From the NCBI RefSeq assembly GCF_005889735.1, contig NZ_VCKY01000096.1, forward strand, positions 1 through 38,021: DNA of 38,021 nt, written 5' to 3'. Under the pieces are notes generated by a model. It did no database searches. It saw only the letters and a program-made list of their open reading frames with translations, and had not been told where the DNA came from. A program made the position numbers and the translations under genes. Each line of letters starts with the position of its first letter. Position 1 is the first letter of the stretch. This stretch comes from Nonomuraea turkmeniaca. GTDB taxonomy: Bacteria; Actinomycetota; Actinomycetes; Streptosporangiales; Streptosporangiaceae. Below are positions 1 to 7,070 of the stretch, in pieces.

Positions 1-2
1 GC

Positions 3-740
3 TACGCCGTGCACCCCTGGGCCGACGTCGTGCTCGCCGAACCCGAACACGACGCCGACGCCATGAGCCCGGCAGGGCAGCTGTGGTCCACCCCGCACGA
101 CCTGGCCCGCTGGGCGGCGTTCCTGTGCGGCGACACCGGCGGCGTGCTGTGCCCCAGCACCCTCGCCGAGATGCGCGAACCGGCCGGCGTGGACGACGGC
201 GACACCTGGACCGGCGGGTTCGGGCTCGGCCTGCAACTGTCCAGGACCGGCGGGCGCCGCCTGGCCGGGCACAGCGGATCCATGCCCGGGTTCCTGGCCA
301 CCGTGTGGGCGGACGCGGCCGAAGGAGTCGGGGTGCTGTTCATGGCCAACACCACCACTGGGCTCACCGGGCGGCTGCTCACCGACCTGCTCGACATCCT
401 GGACGAGCACGAGCCGCGCCTGCCCGACGAATGGCGGCCCGTGCCGGCCGACCCCCATCTGCTCGCGCTGACCGGACTGTGGCACTGGGGGCCGAAACCG
501 TACACGCTGCGGCTGCTGCCCGAGCGGGGCCTGTCGCTGGAGCCGGTCAGCGGGCCCGGGCGCGCCTCACGGTTCGTGCCTCAGCCGGACGGGACGTGGC
601 TGGGGCTGGACGGCTACTACGCTGGGGAGACACTGCGGGTCGCGGCCGACCATCTCGACCTCAACACGTTCATCTTCACCCGCGAGCCGTACGATCCGGC
701 GGCGCCGGTGCCGGGCGGGGTGACCGACTGGCACGCCTGA
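3..740 (+). CDS. Serine hydrolase (class C beta-lactamase-like), C-terminal part
   Basis: The gene enters from the left edge, so its start and the catalytic SxxK are outside the window. The visible part matches the second half of a beta-lactamase/D-alanyl-D-alanine carboxypeptidase-type serine hydrolase. It has a segment typical of these enzymes (DAMSPAGQLWSTPHDLARW) and then GHSGSMPGF, which corresponds to the third active-site motif (HxG) of the family. The last 100 or so residues form a beta-rich tail rich in W, G and Y, as in esterases of this group with a C-terminal extension. The reading frame is open from base 3, and a GTG at position 9 is internal rather than a start. The substrate cannot be told from the fragment. 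Family assignment is fairly sure; exact activity is unknown. Confidence 0.8.
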   Translation, partial: YAVHPWADVVLAEPEHDADAMSPAGQLWSTPHDLARWAAFLCGDTGGVLCPSTLAEMREPAGVDDGDTWTGGFGLGLQLSRTGGRRLAGHSGSMPGFLATVWADAAEGVGVLFMANTTTGLTGRLLTDLLDILDEHEPRLPDEWRPVPADPHLLALTGLWHWGPKPYTLRLLPERGLSLEPVSGPGRASRFVPQPDGTWLGLDGYYAGETLRVAADHLDLNTFIFTREPYDPAAPVPGGVTDWHA

Positions 741-757
741 CCGAGAGTGCGCCTCGC

Positions 758-789
758 CGCGGGCCGATCGGATCACCAGGCCCGCGCTT
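758..789 (+). terminator. Hairpin terminator after the serine hydrolase gene
   Basis: CGCGGGCC (758-765) and GGCCCGCG (779-786) are perfect 8-bp arms around a 13-nt loop, followed by CTTT. The hairpin lies 18 bases after the stop codon. The U-tract is minimal, as is common in actinomycetes. Confidence 0.5.
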
Positions 790-872
790 TCGAGCCCGCC
801 ACGCCTGCACGGAAAGTGTGAACATCGTCACGTAATGTGAGGGGGTGACGCACGGAGAAAGGACCGTCACCC

Positions 873-1295
873 ATGACCAGCCGCACCTCCCGTCGTTTTG
901 CCGTGAGTCTCCTGGCGGGGTGCGCGCTCACGGTGGGCGCCGGCTACACCGCGCACGCCACCGCGTCCACCCAGGCCGCCGGGGGCGCGGCCGGCGTCGA
1001 GATCCGAGGTGCGGCGCCGGCCGGCGCCCTGCGGGACGCCCGCGGCCCCGGCTGGTCGTTGGAGGCCCACGCCTGGGGGTTCGTGCTCACGCTCGACGCC
1101 GCGCTCACCCAAGAACTCATCGACCGGCTCCGCGTCGGCTCCGGCGCGGCCGCGTTCCTGGCCGCGCTGGGAGTGCCCGAAGCGGGCGCGGTCGCCGCGG
1201 CGCTGACCTTGGGCGCGGCCGTCATCCAGGCGTGCCAGGGCTCTGACGGGGTCACCCTGTATCTGTCGGCCGTGCCCTGGTGCGGCAAGCTCTAG
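873..1295 (+). CDS. Small secreted protein of unknown function
   Basis: A 140-residue protein with a clear Sec signal peptide: positive N-terminus (RTSRR), hydrophobic stretch at residues 9-24, and an A-H-A type cleavage site near residue 29. The mature part is alanine/glycine rich, with an amphipathic helical segment (about residues 75-120) and a short C-terminal tail bearing two cysteines (one near 124, one in PWCGKL), which could form a disulfide. The start is supported by GGAGAAAGG 12-20 bases upstream. It resembles the many short actinobacterial exported proteins with a helical core and a Cys-containing beta tail, none of which I can assign a function. It stands alone, convergent with a LysR gene. 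Confidence 0.65.
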   Translation: MTSRTSRRFAVSLLAGCALTVGAGYTAHATASTQAAGGAAGVEIRGAAPAGALRDARGPGWSLEAHAWGFVLTLDAALTQELIDRLRVGSGAAAFLAALGVPEAGAVAAALTLGAAVIQACQGSDGVTLYLSAVPWCGKL

Positions 1296-1296
1296 C

Positions 1297-1330
1297 CGGC
1301 CGGCTCCGCACCGGGCGCACGCGCCGGCCG
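1297..1330. terminator. Possible bidirectional terminator between convergent genes
   Basis: CGGCCGGC (1297-1304) pairs with GCCGGCCG (1323-1330) across an 18-nt loop, between the convergent stop codons of the secreted-protein gene and the LysR gene. There is no T-tract; the call rests on position and symmetry. Confidence 0.4.
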
Positions 1331-1347
1331 AGCAGGAGGGATCGCCG

Positions 1348-2226
1348 TCAGGCCGACAGCGCGCGGGCCAGGTCGGCCGCGCCCGGCGGCAGGGCGCCGT
1401 GCAGCAGCTCGACCCGGTGCACCAGGCGCGGCGAGGCCAGCGGCACCCCCCGCGCCGGCCCGGACGCCGATGCCGCGGGCAGGACCGAGACCGGCAGGAG
1501 GGTCAGTCCATGGCCGGCGCCCACGAGGTTGACCACCGTGTGCACATCGTCGCCCTGGTACTCCATCGCCACCGGGAACCCGTCCCCCACCAGATCCCGC
1601 AGCCGCGCCAGCGGGCACAACGGCGTCTGCAGCCAGCGCGCGTCCACCAGGTCCTCCAGCCGCAACGCCGCCCGTCCCGCCAGAGGATGATCGGCGGGCA
1701 GCGCCACGGCCAGGTCCTCCTCGTTCACCCCCGCGGTCGTCATCGGACCGGTGTCGGGCAGCCGCAGCGGATCGCTGGGCGCGGCGATGCCGTCCGCCAG
1801 CCCCAGATCGGCCTGCCCTTCGGCCACCAGGGCGCCGACCTGGTCACGCGCGCACGTCGCCAGCGTCACCTCCAGCCGCGGCTGCGCGGCACGCGCCCGG
1901 GCCAGGCGACCGGCCACCACCGCGTTGACGGCCAGCGGCGTGGCGGCCAGCCGCAGCCGGTGGCGGGGCGCGGCCGCGGCACGCAGCACGTCGGCGCGGG
2001 CCGCCCGCAGCCGCAGCAGCAGCGGCCCCGCATGCTCCAGCAGCCGCCGCCCCGCCGGGGTCGGCTCGACCGGGCGGCGGCTCAGCAACGCCAGCCCCAA
2101 GTCGGCCTCCAGCGCGGCGATCTGCTGAGAGATCGCCGACTGCGTGTAGCCCAGCTCGGCCGCGGCCGCGGAGAACGAGCCGTGCCGGGCAACGGCCACG
2201 AACGTGGTCAGCAAATGAGGGTCCAT
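1348..2226 (-). CDS. LysR-family transcriptional regulator
   Basis: About 292 residues, standard length. The N-terminal winged helix-turn-helix is typical (FVAVARHGSFSAAAAELG, then YTQSAISQQIAALEADLG, residues about 8-50). A LysR substrate-binding domain follows from about residue 85, with LPADHPLAGR and the conserved glycine-rich stretch near the end (VGAGHGLTLLPVSVL). Two starts are possible: ATG at 2226 (MDPHLL, the usual family start) or ATG at 2232. No good Shine-Dalgarno precedes either. It is divergent from the amidotransferase-like gene at 2298, and the 65-70 bp between them would hold both promoters. By LysR convention it may control that neighbour; this is inference. The effector is unknown. 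Confidence 0.9.
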   Translation of the reverse strand: MDPHLLTTFVAVARHGSFSAAAAELGYTQSAISQQIAALEADLGLALLSRRPVEPTPAGRRLLEHAGPLLLRLRAARADVLRAAAAPRHRLRLAATPLAVNAVVAGRLARARAAQPRLEVTLATCARDQVGALVAEGQADLGLADGIAAPSDPLRLPDTGPMTTAGVNEEDLAVALPADHPLAGRAALRLEDLVDARWLQTPLCPLARLRDLVGDGFPVAMEYQGDDVHTVVNLVGAGHGLTLLPVSVLPAASASGPARGVPLASPRLVHRVELLHGALPPGAADLARALSA

Positions 2227-2297
2227 CAGCATTGCTTATAGCAGATACAGATTTCATCGTTGGCGCTTAAGCCACGCGGGCGGCCACGATAAGGGAC

Positions 2298-3002
2298 ATG
2301 AAAATCGCCCTCGTGGGGGACCGCTCCCCCAGCGTCCGCTCCCATGCCCGCATCCCGCTGATGATGGAGGCGCTGCGCGAACGCGACGGCATCGCGCTCG
2401 ACCCGTACTGGATCCCCACCACCGACGTGACGGGCCTGGACGCCTTCGACGGCATCTGGATCGTGCCCGGCAGCCCGTACCGGGACGAGGCCGGCGCGGT
2501 GGAGGCCGCGCGCGTCGCCCGCGAGCAGCGCATCCCCTTCCTGGGCACCTGCGCCGGCTTCCAGCACATGCTGCTGGAGTTCGCGCGGCACGTGTGCGGG
2601 CTGGACGTGGCGCACGCCGAGAACGAGCAGGGCGCCCGCGACTTCCTGCTCACGCCGTTGGCGTGCTCGCTGGCCGGCCACGAGAACCTGGTGCGGCTGA
2701 CGCCCGGCACGCTCATCGAGCAGATCATGGGCACGCCCACGACGATGGAGGCCTACGTCTGCTCCTACGGCCTCAACGAGGCCTACCAGCAGACGCTGGC
2801 CGCCGGCGGGCTGGTCTTCTCCGGTCACGCCGCCGACGACGGCACGGTACGGGTGGCCGAGCTGCCCGGACACCCGTTCTTCCTGGCCACGCTGTTCCAG
2901 CCGGAGCTGTCCGGCGACGGGCGGCGACCGCATCCGGTGATCTCGGCGTTCGCGGCGGCGGTCGGCCGGTACGCCGAGGCGGCGTACGCCGGCACGCCCT
3001 GA
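2298..3002 (+). CDS. CTP synthase C-terminal-like class I amidotransferase domain protein
   Basis: A stand-alone 234-residue protein resembling the glutaminase half of CTP synthase, the group often annotated as 'CTP synthase C-terminal region-related protein'. It shows IVPGSPYRDEAG (about 55-66) and the nucleophile elbow FLGTCAGFQH with Cys85. At the place where amidotransferases have the catalytic His-Pro-Glu, this protein reads LFQPEL, with Gln201 instead of His and Glu203 retained. Ordinary glutaminase chemistry is therefore doubtful, and the protein may be a non-glutaminase relative. No synthetase domain is present. The start is supported by AAGGGA six bases upstream. It is divergent from the LysR gene. 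Confidence 0.8.
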   Translation: MKIALVGDRSPSVRSHARIPLMMEALRERDGIALDPYWIPTTDVTGLDAFDGIWIVPGSPYRDEAGAVEAARVAREQRIPFLGTCAGFQHMLLEFARHVCGLDVAHAENEQGARDFLLTPLACSLAGHENLVRLTPGTLIEQIMGTPTTMEAYVCSYGLNEAYQQTLAAGGLVFSGHAADDGTVRVAELPGHPFFLATLFQPELSGDGRRPHPVISAFAAAVGRYAEAAYAGTP

Positions 3003-3028
3003 CGGGCCCGCCGGCGCACGCCAGCCGG

Positions 3029-3596
3029 TCAGAAACCGAAGAACGGCATGTCGAAGCTCTGCCCCGGCGAGCCGTTCACCTGCTGCTGGGTCAGCTTGGC
3101 GTTCTCGGCCACGGGCACCTTGACCGTGGCCGCCAGGCCGCTCCAGACGTTGGTCATGCCGTAGCGCACACCCCCGTGGAAGGGGGGTGACCCACTGCTG
3201 GCTGAGCGTGCCGTCACAGCCGCGCACCTCCAGCAGGACTCCGGCGTTCTGGGAGATGCCGTCGGCGATGTCGAGGCAGCCCGCGTTGTGGTTCTCCACG
3301 AAATACGTGTTGGACTTGCCCGGCACGGGCGTGAAGTGCCACAGAACGCTGGCGAACAGCGGGCTGGTGGTGGACGGGAAGGTCCGCAACCGCAGCCCGG
3401 CGACCGCGTTGTCCTCCAGCGACTTGCCGCTGTGCCGAATCCACCACATCCCGGGATCGGTCGGCGGCAGCGCGGCCCTGGACAGGCCGGTGTCGTCGCC
3501 CGGGTCGGCCACGGCGGCGGAGGCGGCGTCGCTCAGCGCGTCAGTGCACCAGCCGCACACGCTAGCCCGGACCCAGGCAACCGTGGAAAAGTGCAC
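3029..3596 (-). pseudogene. Frameshifted ricin-type (beta-trefoil) lectin-like gene
   Basis: One frame encodes MWWIRHSGKSLED, then SNTYFVENHNAGCLDIADG and SQQWVTPL. The Cys-Leu-Asp and Q-x-W pattern is that of a ricin B-type repeat. At a run of six G (3182-3187, plus strand) the homology jumps frame and continues as FHGGVRYGMTNVWSG to a stop at 3029. Removing one base of the run restores a single frame reading TPFHGGVRYG. No signal peptide is visible upstream; a GTG at 3596 opens the frame but is not convincing, so the N-terminus also seems lost. It could be a true pseudogene or a sequencing error combined with a short protein. The next gene upstream on this strand is the SRPBCC protein. Confidence 0.55.
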
Positions 3597-3624
3597 GCTG
3601 CCGGTGCGTTCCTGGATGCTGCGG

Positions 3625-4068
3625 TTACGCGGGTCGACTGCCGGTGCGTTCGGCGAGCGCGGCCAGTTTGCGCAGGGACCGGCGGGCGAACACGGCGCCG
3701 ACCAGGGCGGCGATCGGCCACAGCAGGCGGCCCAGCGGCCCGAAGGGCGGCCGCAGCTCCTCGGCCCAGATGACGCGGCTGCCACCCGCGTGCGGACGGA
3801 CCCGGATGGCGCCCCGGCCGCGCACGATGCGGCCCGTGTGCTCCACCCGCACCAGCGCCGGGGGCTGCCACTGCGTGATCGTCATCGTGTCCAGGAAACC
3901 GAACGGCCGCACCCCGGTGTAGGCCTCGATCGTGCCGGGGCCGAGCTGGCGGGCGGTGGTCAGAACCATCCACTCCCCGTGCCGGGGCCAGTCTGTGATC
4001 AACGCGAACACCTGCTCCGGCGGGGCCGCCACCTGCACGGCGGCGGCCAGGTACACGGGCCTGCCCAT
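3625..4068 (-). CDS. SRPBCC-family (START/Bet v1-like) protein
   Basis: About 147 residues if started at ATG 4068 (MGRPVYLAAAVQV), which is preceded by CGGGG. Upstream in-frame codons exist to 4149 but overlap the divergent gene. The sequence follows the polyketide cyclase/dehydrase-like pattern: an opening strand (VYLAAAVQVAAPPEQVFALITDW), then W-P-R-H-G-E-W-M, central beta strands, and a long C-terminal helix with basic residues (RRSLRKLAALAERT). Such proteins bind small hydrophobic ligands in a helix-grip fold; no ligand can be assigned here. It is divergent from the DinB-like gene at 4149. Confidence 0.75.
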   Translation of the reverse strand: MGRPVYLAAAVQVAAPPEQVFALITDWPRHGEWMVLTTARQLGPGTIEAYTGVRPFGFLDTMTITQWQPPALVRVEHTGRIVRGRGAIRVRPHAGGSRVIWAEELRPPFGPLGRLLWPIAALVGAVFARRSLRKLAALAERTGSRPA

Positions 4069-4148
4069 GACCCCGATGGTAACCGCGCCCGCCTGACGCA
4101 CCCGTTGGTGATATTTTCGCCATGACCCGGCCCCGCTGGAGGAGCTCA

Positions 4149-4751
4149 ATGGCCGTGATGAGTGAGATCGCCGACCGTTATCGCCGCCGGGCCGACGCCT
4201 TCGAACGCAAGGTCGTCTCCGTCCGCCCCGACCAGTGGTCGCATCCGTCCCCGTGCGCGAAGTGGACGGCCAGGGACGTGGTCCGGCACATCGTCGACAT
4301 GCACGCTGTGATGCTGAGGCCCTTGGGCCGTTCGCTCAGTCCGGCGCCGACGGTCGACGACGACCCGGTGGCGGCCTTCCGCGCCGCCCGCGCCGACGTG
4401 GAGGCTACCTTGGATGATCCCGCGCTCGCCACCCTGCCCTGCGACACGCCCACCGGAACGATGCCGGCACAGCAGCACATCGACCAGGTCGTCAGCGACG
4501 ATCTCCCGCTGCACGGCTGGGATCTGGCCCGCGCCACGTCGCAGGACGACACGATCGATCCGGAAGACGTCGAGCGGGCCTGGTCGGCCATGAGGGCGCT
4601 GCCCGCCGAGCTCATGGACAAGTTCCGCACGCCGGGTGCCTTCGGGCCGGGCATCGAGGTGTTCGGCCCGGAGATGCAGGTCGAGCAGGACGCCTCCGCT
4701 CAGGACAAGCTGCTCGCGTTCATCGGACGCGATCCGCGGTGGCGGCCATGA
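4149..4751 (+). CDS. TIGR03086-type DinB-like/maleylpyruvate isomerase-like protein
   Basis: A 200-residue protein that starts at ATG 4149, chosen because GGAGGAG lies just upstream (4138-4144); an upstream in-frame ATG at 4122 lacks this signal. It has the four-helix DinB/MDMPI layout: SEIADRYRRRADAFERKV, then W-S-H-P-S-P-C-A-K-W-T-A-R-D-V-V-R-H-I-V-D-M, with His in the helix corresponding to the first metal ligand. A central segment DDLPLHGWDLARAT carries a further His. The family is linked to mycothiol-dependent or metal-dependent reactions in actinobacteria, but this member's reaction is not known. The last residues (DKLLAFIGRDPRW) match the family C-terminus, so it looks full length. Confidence 0.85.
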   Translation: MAVMSEIADRYRRRADAFERKVVSVRPDQWSHPSPCAKWTARDVVRHIVDMHAVMLRPLGRSLSPAPTVDDDPVAAFRAARADVEATLDDPALATLPCDTPTGTMPAQQHIDQVVSDDLPLHGWDLARATSQDDTIDPEDVERAWSAMRALPAELMDKFRTPGAFGPGIEVFGPEMQVEQDASAQDKLLAFIGRDPRWRP

Positions 4752-4799
4752 TGCCCTATTTCACGGCTCTTTCGAGAAATTCCCGAGGTGGAGCAACGC

Positions 4800-5203
4800 T
4801 CAGGTCTTTCGCGTCAGTAGCTTTCTGTCTGCCGGCCTGAAATACCATGACACTATCGTGAGCACCAGAAGAAAGAGCGCCGGAAGCAGTTGATACCAAG
4901 AGTCGCCTGAGGCGATATGCGAGAACATCCCTCCGGTGAGCAGGAAGAAGAGACCCGCATACGCCCATTCCTTGAGTAGCGGATACCCGGGAGAAGAATC
5001 GTCACCGCCCCCAAGAGCTTCCATAGGCCAAGTATCGTTAAAATATAGACGGGGTAGCCTAGTTCCACAATGCCCCAAGCATAGGGTGGCGCCAACGCGC
5101 CCTCGCCTTCCGCTCTCAACAATTGTTGAACCCCGGAGCCGACCAATCCCGATGCGAGCCCAATGGTGGAAAGCCAGTAGATGATCCTTTGCCTTCTTGT
5201 CAT
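4800..5203 (-). pseudogene. DoxX-like membrane protein, frameshifted
   Basis: Start ATG at 5203 (MTRRQRIIYWLSTIGLASG), with AAGGAG ten bases upstream. The first frame gives three DoxX-like segments (GLVGSGVQQLL; YAWGIVELGYPVYILTILG; WKLLGAVTILLPG). At the CCCGGG around 4986-4991 the homology shifts into another frame, LLKEWAYAGLFFLLTGG, continuing to a stop at 4800. Adding one base there would read ...LLPGYPLLKEWAYAG..., the expected DoxX sequence of about 135 residues. Base and codon use differ from the neighbours (AGA/AGG, CAA, TTG codons, AT-rich patches), suggesting recent acquisition. It may be a real frameshift or a base missed in sequencing. DoxX-like proteins are four-helix membrane proteins of poorly known role. 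Confidence 0.7.
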
Positions 5204-5539
5204 ATCGCAATGACTCCTTGTCGACTTGCGCTCCATGGCTATACCTGCACTGAGGTTTCTCCTGCTCTGCTGGGCGCACGAGAAAACTTCACTGTCGCTT
5301 CCGCTTGGTCAGGCGTTGTTCGACTTGATGTGGCGCGCTCATCACGCCATGGCGAATTGGCTGGTCCGCGCTTGTCGATTCCTGATCGATCCGACCGCGG
5401 CCGACCGACTGCTGCGCGAGCGTCACCCGGGTCTGTTCCGCGATGACCCGGGTGACCACCCGTCTCGAGCTGGGCAAGCCGTTGCTCACCGGAGAGCTCC
5501 AGGGCCCTGCGAACCGGCCGGTGCGGTGTCGCGTTCGCG
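5204..5539. other. Region without a recognisable gene
   Basis: Between the DoxX-like start and the DUF1801 stop. A plus-strand frame opens at 5226 (GQALFDLMWRAHHAMANWL...) and runs to 5558 across the DUF1801 3' end, but it has no recognisable domain and no clear ribosome site. I see no RNA gene or strong repeat. It may be decayed sequence. Confidence 0.4.
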
Positions 5540-6022
5540 TCAGCGCACGGCCTTCTGAACGAGCCTCCTGATCGCCGCCTCGCCGGCCTCGGTCAACTCT
5601 GTCAGGGCGTAAGCGGTCGGCCACATGCCATCGTCCTCGTCGAGATTCGCCTCCACGCTGAACCCCAACGAGGAATAGCGTTCCTTGTCCGCCTGTCCGC
5701 TGCGGAAGAAGCACACCACCTTCCCGGCCTTGGCGTAGGCGGGCTGGCCGTACCACAGCCTCGGCGCCAGCTCAGGGGCGGCGGCGGTGACGACGGCGTG
5801 TACGCGCTCGGCCAGAGCACGGTCCGGCTCTGCCATCGCGGCGATCGCCGACAGCACCGCCGCCTCATCAGGGGCCGCCTTCTTCGCGCCTCGGCCGCCG
5901 CGTGCCGCCGCCCTCAGCTCGCTGGCGCGCGCCTTCATCGCGGCGCGCTCCTGCGCGGAGAATCTCTCCGCCGAGGAATCGTGTCGCGTCTTCTCGCTGC
6001 CGGCCTCCGATGTGCCGCTCAT
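5540..6022 (-). CDS. DUF1801 / YdhG-like protein
   Basis: A 160-residue protein. The N-terminal third is charged and low complexity (SAQERAAMKARASELRAAARGGRGAKK), and the DUF1801 domain occupies about residues 48-158. Family hallmarks are ALAERVHAVVTAAAPELAPR, WYGQPAYAKAGKVVCFF and LGFSVEANLDEDDGMWPTAY. Bacillus YdhG (Fra) in this superfamily has been proposed as an iron chaperone, but most actinobacterial members are uncharacterised. The start at 6022 reads MSGTSEAGSEK, with AAGGAG (minus strand) a short distance upstream. It appears intact and monocistronic. Confidence 0.85.
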   Translation of the reverse strand: MSGTSEAGSEKTRHDSSAERFSAQERAAMKARASELRAAARGGRGAKKAAPDEAAVLSAIAAMAEPDRALAERVHAVVTAAAPELAPRLWYGQPAYAKAGKVVCFFRSGQADKERYSSLGFSVEANLDEDDGMWPTAYALTELTEAGEAAIRRLVQKAVR

Positions 6023-6155
6023 GACGTGTTGCTCCTTGTCAGTCGCCGGGAGGGGATGTCCTCACGCTATCCGCACGGCACAGGTCAGGGCTTCTCCATT
6101 CCTGACTGATCCAACGCCCCGCGGCGCCGTACGCGGCTGCTGATCCCAGGTCTCT

Positions 6156-6184
6156 TTTGGTGATTGCCATTTGTAAACACCAAA
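6156..6184. repeat. AT-rich inverted repeat
   Basis: TTTGGTG (6156-6162) and CACCAAA (6178-6184) are perfect 7-bp arms around a 15-nt AT-rich spacer in otherwise GC-rich DNA. It sits exactly where similarity to the IS5 transposase ends, so it may mark an insertion or recombination boundary. Function unknown. Confidence 0.4.
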
Positions 6185-6190
6185 TGACGT

Positions 6191-6480
6191 ACAGTCACGG
6201 ATCGCCCTGGTCCAGTCGGCCAGCCCGGGATCGTCCATCGTGGCCTCGCGCAGGCTCTGCCACAGGTTCGCCCTGGTCCGGCGGACGAACCAGCGGTGCG
6301 CGGTAGGCACGCTGACATCGAAGGAGCCGGCAGGTGCTGCCAGGCGCAGCCGCTGGTGAGCACAGAGACGACCGCGCCCAGCACCGTACGCGCATCGGTG
6401 GCGGCCCTGCCACCCCCCTGACGTCGCCGACGCCGGGCCGGCATCAGCGTAACGGCCACCTCCCACATCTCGTCGACGGC
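6191..6480 (-). pseudogene. IS5-family transposase fragment (N-terminal), frameshifted
   Basis: The minus strand reads DEMWEVAVTLMPARRRRR, then GGRAATDARTVLGAVVSV and LTSGCAWQHLPA, which is the DUF4096-type N-terminal domain of IS5-family transposases. Near 6325-6332 the similarity changes frame to SFDVSVPTAHRWFVRRTR, ANLWQSLREATMDDPG and LADWTRAIRDC. Adding one base in the GGCTCCTTCG stretch rejoins them. Similarity stops at about 6191, before the DDE catalytic core, so this is a dead remnant. Its upstream edge abuts the NmrA-like fragment on the opposite strand at about 6475. Confidence 0.7.
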
Positions 6481-6858
6481 GTGGACCGCGCCTACTACAT
6501 GGCCGGCCTGCTCGACCCCGACCCCGGCCGCGCCGCCGAGCAGGCCGGCGCCTTCGCCGGGCAGGCCGCCAAATCGGGGCTGACCCGCATCGTCACCCTC
6601 ACCAGCGGGCCGTCACCATCCGGCGGCCGGGCAGCTACGAGATGCTGCACCAGGTCGAACAGGCCATCGAAGCCTCCGGCCTGCAAGGGACCCACGTCCG
6701 GCCGGGCGAGTTCGCCATCAACAAGCTGTACATGTGGAGTGAGTCCATCCGCACCGAAGGCGTGGTGCGCAGCGCCTTCCCCGACGCGCTCGGCGTACCC
6801 ATCCATGAGGTCGACATCGCCGAGGTCGTCGCCGCCGCCCTCGTCCAGGACGGGCACG
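6469..6858 (+). pseudogene. NmrA-like NAD(P)-binding protein fragment, frameshifted
   Basis: First frame: LVDGVDRAYYMAGLLDPDPG, then AAKSGLTRIVTLTSG, matching the mid-portion of NmrA/SDR-like proteins (the VTLTS strand). After about 6610 the similarity moves to another frame: PGSYEMLHQVEQAIEASGL, THVRPGEFAINKL, and FPDALGVPIHEVDIAEVVAA. The N-terminal Rossmann glycine motif and the C-terminus are missing. The left end abuts the IS5 remnant and the right end runs directly into the integrase remnant at about 6857. It is a relic, with no function expected. Confidence 0.65.
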
Positions 6859-7015
6859 GCTGCGCCACACCTACGCCACCCGCCTACGCGAAGGCGGCGC
6901 CGACGTCGCCCAGGTCCAAGCCCGTCTCGGTCACGCCTCCCTTGACACCTCGGCCCGATATTTCCGCGCAGGCACCGCCGAGCAAGCCGCCGTCGTCGAC
7001 CGCGTCTTCGCATAG
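6857..7015 (+). pseudogene. Tyrosine recombinase (phage-type integrase) C-terminal fragment
   Basis: The frame reads RLRHTYATRLREGGAD, VAQVQARLGHASLDTSARYF and RAGTAEQAAVVDRVFA, then a TAG at 7013-7015. This is the end of a tyrosine recombinase: HxxR (HTYATR), the LGH box, and the S/T-x-x-R-Y motif carrying the catalytic tyrosine. The N-terminal and first catalytic parts are absent, replaced by the NmrA-like fragment with no gap. It shows that an integrative element or an integron-like recombinase gene once lay here. The family call is strong; the fragment is not functional. Confidence 0.75.
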
Positions 7016-7070
7016 AGCGGCCACCTGTATCGGACCGCCGGATGGCGGTCGGTCCGCTGGCGTCAGCCCG

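Noticed and set aside
873..1295. Reading the small secreted protein as a bacteriocin
   Set aside because: No leader/core structure, processing genes or immunity gene; the signal peptide is an ordinary Sec type.
2226..3785. 519-codon minus-strand frame over the amidotransferase and lectin region
   Set aside because: Only the part at about 3180-3600 (lectin) is protein-like; the rest is the shadow of the amidotransferase gene.
5226..5558. 110-codon plus-strand frame opposite the DoxX/DUF1801 gap
   Set aside because: No recognisable domain, runs over the end of the DUF1801 gene on the other strand, and lacks a convincing ribosome site.
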